Of a stretch of 36,270 bases of DNA, positions 33,759-36,270 are shown one piece after another. Numbering within the stretch: the stretch's first letter is position 1; the number at the start of each line of letters is the position of its first letter. The position numbers and the translations under genes were made by a program. Origin of the DNA: CAZDCD01 sp964503885 (GTDB taxonomy: Bacteria; Bacteroidota; Bacteroidia; Bacteroidales; UBA10428); the NCBI GenBank assembly GCA_964503885.1, contig CAZDCD010000035.1, positions 1 to 36,270 of the forward strand, given 5' to 3'. A model generated the notes under the pieces. That model worked only from the letters and a program-made list of their open reading frames with translations. It ran no database searches and was not told the DNA's origin.

Positions 33759-35165
33759 ATGATTGACAATTCCACCATAGCTGCGATATCTACCCCGCCC
33801 GGAACGGGTGCCATTGCTATTGTGCGTTTATCGGGCGAATCAGCCCTTAAAATTGCCGATAGCATCTTCCAATCACCTTCGGGTAAAAAGCTCGCCAGCG
33901 AGCCTGCAAATACGCTTCATTACGGTTCGGTGCATGATAACGATACGATTATTGATGAAGTGGTCATTGGATTGTTTAAAACACCGCACTCCTATACCGG
34001 AGAAGACTTGGTTGAAATATCGTGTCACGGCTCGCTGTACATCCAGCAACGCATACTTGAATTATTGACCACCAGGGGTGCCCGTCTTGCACAGCCCGGT
34101 GAATTTACATTACGCGCATTCCTGAACGGAAAAATGGACCTTTCGCAGGCCGAGGCAGTGGCCGACCTTATTGCATCCACTTCAAAATCGTTACACCGTG
34201 TGGCCATGAACCAAATGCGCGGCGGATTTAAGAACGAACTCAATTTGCTGCGTCAACGATTGCTCCGGTTCATTTCCCTGATAGAACTCGAACTCGACTT
34301 CAGCGAGGAAGATGTGGAATTTGCGGACAGGGAATCGTTGCGAGAGCTTACCGGGGAGATTGAAACATTGCTGCGGAAGCTCAGAGATTCGTTTTCAACC
34401 GGCAATGCCATAAAACACGGAATACCCGTGGCCATTATCGGAAGAACAAATGCCGGGAAATCAACTTTACTGAACCTTCTTTTGAATGAAGAAAAAGCTA
34501 TTGTTTCGGAGATCGAGGGTACCACACGCGATTTCATTGAAGATACCATCTCAGTCGGCGGCACTTATTTCAGGTTTATCGATACGGCCGGACTGCGGCA
34601 TTCTGACGATAAAATAGAAAAGCTGGGAATTGAAAGAACGTATCAGAAGATCGACCAGGCGGGCATAATTCTGCTGGTTACAGATGCAACGGCATCACCG
34701 GATGATGTTCTTGGTTCGGTCAACGAGGTCATTGAAAAAACCGGGAACACGGATAAAAAGCTGCTGGTGATCGTGAACAAGACCGACAGTGTGGAGAAAG
34801 CAGTTATTGACCTTTTGGTCAGGGAGATTGCCCGAATAACTGGTGTGCCCGGGAATATTATTGCCATGTCTGCGAAAAACGGTGAAAACCTTAACCTGCT
34901 GGAAAAAGTCCTGGCCAGTGTGGCCCATGCCGGTGAACCGGATCAGGACAACGTTATTGTGACCAATGTGCGGCATTTTGAAGCGCTGGGAAAATCGCAT
35001 GCTGCCATATTGCGTGCGATCAAGGGCCTTGAGGACAAAATCCCGGTTGACCTCCTGGCGCAGGATATCCGTGAAGTACTCCATTACCTGGGCGAAATAA
35101 CCGGTGAGATAACCAATGACGAGATCCTGGGAAATATTTTCCGTAATTTCTGTATCGGAAAGTGA
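33759..35165 (+). CDS. mnmE: tRNA uridine-5-carboxymethylaminomethyl modification GTPase MnmE
   Basis: A 468-residue GTPase that, with MnmG, installs the cmnm5 or nm5 group at the wobble uridine (U34) of certain tRNAs. The start at 33759 gives MIDNSTIAAISTPPGTGAIA, the usual N-terminus; 20 further codons upstream would cover the promoter. The N-terminal tetrahydrofolate-binding domain covers about 1-120. The inserted G domain has G1 GRTNAGKST (about 226-234), G2 TTRDF, G3 DTAGLR and G4 NKTD. The C-terminus is FCIGK, with the catalytic cysteine of the CxGK motif. It stands alone between a strong terminator and a 240-bp gap with two hairpins. Alternative name trmE. Confidence 0.96.
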   Translation: MIDNSTIAAISTPPGTGAIAIVRLSGESALKIADSIFQSPSGKKLASEPANTLHYGSVHDNDTIIDEVVIGLFKTPHSYTGEDLVEISCHGSLYIQQRILELLTTRGARLAQPGEFTLRAFLNGKMDLSQAEAVADLIASTSKSLHRVAMNQMRGGFKNELNLLRQRLLRFISLIELELDFSEEDVEFADRESLRELTGEIETLLRKLRDSFSTGNAIKHGIPVAIIGRTNAGKSTLLNLLLNEEKAIVSEIEGTTRDFIEDTISVGGTYFRFIDTAGLRHSDDKIEKLGIERTYQKIDQAGIILLVTDATASPDDVLGSVNEVIEKTGNTDKKLLVIVNKTDSVEKAVIDLLVREIARITGVPGNIIAMSAKNGENLNLLEKVLASVAHAGEPDQDNVIVTNVRHFEALGKSHAAILRAIKGLEDKIPVDLLAQDIREVLHYLGEITGEITNDEILGNIFRNFCIGK

Positions 35166-35174
35166 GTGAGACCT

Positions 35175-35205
35175 AAATTTCATTTCGCTGACGCTCATGA
35201 AATTT
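35175..35205. repeat. 9-bp inverted repeat downstream of mnmE
   Basis: AAATTTCAT and ATGAAATTT form a perfect 9-bp stem with a 13-nt loop, starting 10 bp after the mnmE stop codon. No T run follows. It pairs with the second hairpin at 35219-35237 to form a tandem structure. Confidence 0.55.
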
Positions 35206-35218
35206 GATGGTCGAACCC

Positions 35219-35237
35219 ATCACGCCCCTGGCGTGAT
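35219..35237. repeat. GC-rich 8-bp hairpin downstream of mnmE
   Basis: ATCACGCC-CCT-GGCGTGAT is a perfect 8-bp stem with a 3-nt loop. On the plus strand it is followed by TAAAAC, so it is a terminator candidate without a T tract. It may be part of a dispersed repeat; other genomic copies cannot be judged from this window. Confidence 0.55.
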
Positions 35238-35368
35238 TAAAACACCCATAGTTTGAACGCAAGTGAACTGAATTTACATAGTCGAACATTCGGGAAAGAT
35301 AATTTGTGGTTTTTATAAAAAAAATTCATAAATCCGGGAAAAATTAATTATGTATTTGAAACTTTTTA

Positions 35369-35376
35369 TACCTTTG
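35369..35376 (+). promoter_or_regulatory. -7 element of the arsR operon
   Basis: TACCTTTG is a perfect -7 element 29 nt before the arsR ATG. TTTG at 35355-35358 is too close to be the -33. The candidate operator starts at the very next base, so a bound repressor would cover the transcription start. Confidence 0.6.
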
Positions 35377-35394
35377 TTTCGTTTTTAGACGAAA
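35377..35394. promoter_or_regulatory. Candidate ArsR operator, copy 1 (TTTCG-N8-CGAAA)
   Basis: TTTCG-TTTTTAGA-CGAAA is an inverted repeat directly downstream of the -7 element, over the expected transcription start. The same arms and the same 8-bp spacer recur at 35732-35749. ArsR/SmtB dimers bind such imperfect palindromes next to their promoters and autoregulate; assigning this site to ArsR is inference. Confidence 0.6.
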
Positions 35395-35405
35395 TACTAA
35401 GAAGC

Positions 35406-35714
35406 ATGGAAACAAAAGAAAAATATTATACCGACACACAGGAAAAAATGGCGCGTTACGCCAAAGCCCTTGGACATCCTGTGCGGGTTTTTATCATGGA
35501 TTACCTGGTAAAAAATACCGACCGTTGCTGTTACAGTGGCGATATGGCAGAAGAGCTTCCGATTGCCCGTTCAACCCTTTCTCAACATCTGAGTGAATTA
35601 AAAGATGCAGGGTTAATACAAGGTGAGATAAACGCACCCTATATAAAATATTGCATTAATAAAGAAAACTGGGCAGAAGCATCAAAGATTTTTGACCTGT
35701 TCTTTAAACGATAA
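35406..35714 (+). CDS. arsR: ArsR/SmtB-family metalloregulator
   Basis: A 102-residue winged-helix repressor that leaves DNA when it binds As(III) or a metal. The wHTH is seen in ARYAKALGHPVRVFIMDYL and in the recognition helix IARSTLSQHLSELKDAGLIQ. The classical ELCVCDL metal site is replaced by DRCCYSGDM with adjacent Cys41 and Cys42; a third cysteine, Cys83 (IKYCINKEN), could complete a three-thiolate site as arsenite prefers. Metal choice is not proven. It is the first gene of a cluster with a small thioredoxin and an ArsF-like lipoprotein, and a repeated palindrome lies before it and before the next gene. Confidence 0.88.
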   Translation: METKEKYYTDTQEKMARYAKALGHPVRVFIMDYLVKNTDRCCYSGDMAEELPIARSTLSQHLSELKDAGLIQGEINAPYIKYCINKENWAEASKIFDLFFKR

Positions 35715-35731
35715 AAAAATTTGATAATAAA

Positions 35732-35749
35732 TTTCGTGATTCGCCGAAA
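35732..35749. promoter_or_regulatory. Candidate ArsR operator, copy 2 (TTTCG-N8-CGAAA)
   Basis: TTTCG-TGATTCGC-CGAAA lies in the 53-bp gap between arsR and the thioredoxin gene and repeats the arms and spacer length of the site at 35377-35394. The spacer bases differ, as expected of an operator rather than a duplicated segment. No clear -7 element lies just upstream, so it may control an internal start or act as a second site for looping. Confidence 0.55.
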
Positions 35750-35767
35750 CACTTAAAAGAAGTATAA

Positions 35768-36007
35768 ATGATGGAAATTAAAATTTTAGGCACTGGTTGT
35801 GCAAGGTGCAAAACACTTGAAAAACTTACCCGTGAAGTGGTTGAGCAAAATGGGATTAATGCAACAATTACCAAAGTTGAAGATATTGTTGACATTATGA
35901 AATACAACATTATGGCTACACCTGCACTTGTGGTAAATGAAAAAGTCGAGATTAAAGGCCGGATTCCTTCGGCTGACGAAATCAAGCAAGTATTGAGTAA
36001 ATATTAA
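35768..36007 (+). CDS. Small thioredoxin-like protein of the ars cluster
   Basis: A 79-residue cytoplasmic thioredoxin-fold protein (redox-active disulfide protein 2 / thioredoxin_3 type). The active site GTGCARCKTLEKL has Cys11 and Cys14, and the cis-proline is Pro52 in MATPALVVNEKV. The protein is shorter than classical thioredoxin because the first beta-alpha unit is missing, the normal form of this family. These proteins often lie next to arsR and permease genes and are thought to serve arsenic or thiol handling; that role is known by association only. Either of two consecutive ATG codons may be the start. The lipoprotein gene follows after 21 bp. Confidence 0.88.
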   Translation: MMEIKILGTGCARCKTLEKLTREVVEQNGINATITKVEDIVDIMKYNIMATPALVVNEKVEIKGRIPSADEIKQVLSKY

Positions 36008-36028
36008 TCAGATAAATTCAAATTAAGT

Positions 36029-36270
36029 ATGAAACATATTGTAATGCTAAGTCTTGCCCTTGTAATGATGCTGGGCAGTTTCTCGTGCAACGCGCAGACA
36101 AACAAAAATTCAGATGCAAAAAGCACAGTTTCAACGAAAGTAGAAGTGTATTACTTTCATTTCACTGCACGTTGTTCAACATGTCACGCAGTTGAAGACA
36201 ATGCAAAAAGCGCCGTTGAAAGTCTTTATCCCGAACAAATAAAAAAAGGTGAATACGTCTTTAAAGGTTT
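36029..36270 (+). CDS. arsF: ArsF-family thioredoxin-like lipoprotein, cut by the window end
   Basis: The first 80 residues and a partial codon are present; the 3' end is outside the window. The signal sequence MKHIVMLSLALVMMLGSFSC ends in Cys20, a lipidation site (SFS-C is looser than the enterobacterial lipobox, as often in Bacteroidota). The mature part has VEVYYFHFTARCSTCHAVED with Cys49 and Cys52, then LYPEQIKKGEYVFKG. This matches my memory of the ArsF family of thioredoxin-fold lipoproteins, which accompany the ArsG permease for aromatic arsenicals in Bacteroidota. A permease gene would be expected next. The stop-to-start gap to the thioredoxin gene is 21 bp. Confidence 0.75.
   Translation, partial: MKHIVMLSLALVMMLGSFSCNAQTNKNSDAKSTVSTKVEVYYFHFTARCSTCHAVEDNAKSAVESLYPEQIKKGEYVFKG

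Overview
The window looks like chromosomal DNA of a Bacteroidota bacterium, most likely class Bacteroidia / order Bacteroidales. The reasons are: two secreted proteins with C-terminal type IX secretion (Por) sorting domains; many promoters of the Bacteroides sigma-AB type (TTTG, 19-21 bp, TAnnTTTG); the phylum-typical string rpmB-rpmG-DUF4295-ftsY-rimO; a GyrA with Bacteroidota-type C-terminal features; and a two-propeller sensor protein. No rRNA, tRNA, CRISPR array, transposase or prophage gene was seen. Most of the window is ordinary core genome.

Layout. 1-4050: a TPR protein and gyrA on the minus strand. 4260-6830: clpC, divergent from gyrA. 6850-13156: a long minus-strand block that reads (in transcription order) DEDDh exonuclease/GIY-YIG protein, small J-domain protein, cinA, rpmB, rpmG, a DUF4295 protein, ftsY, rimO. 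13637-15458: a hypothetical protein and an overlapping pair of secreted thioredoxin-fold proteins. 16031-23731: a secreted serine hydrolase, a 1091-residue propeller/Y_Y_Y/PP2C sensor phosphatase and an 862-residue T9SS cargo protein. 23923-24885: an unrecognised 320-residue protein. 25157-29545: a tight operon of 2-oxoacid dehydrogenase E2, fused E1 alpha-beta, flavodoxin and a secreted thioredoxin-like protein. 29613-31297: fabG and sucD on the minus strand. 31485-33644: a cysteine-rich PKD/T9SS protein ending in a strong terminator. 33759-35165: mnmE. 35406-end: the start of an arsenic-type operon (arsR, small thioredoxin, arsF lipoprotein), cut by the window edge.

How the genes work together. 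The minus block combines translation (L28, L33, RimO), membrane targeting (FtsY) and nucleotide/DNA maintenance (CinA, exonuclease-GIY-YIG). The E2/E1 pair would make acyl-CoA from branched-chain 2-oxoacids; no E3 gene is present. Thioredoxin-fold proteins are frequent (five, plus one flavodoxin), most of them exported, so extracytoplasmic thiol chemistry is a recurring theme.

The observations most worth a second look are: a repeated TTTCG-N8-CGAAA inverted repeat in front of both arsR and the following thioredoxin gene (candidate ArsR operator); the exonuclease-UvrC-like fusion with a four-cysteine array spaced as in UvrC; the orphan 320-residue protein; several promoters so close to start codons that leaderless or near-leaderless mRNAs are implied; and gene-free stretches rich in inverted repeats (13157-13636, 15459-16030, 35166-35405). 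I found no clear-cut new defence or mobile system.
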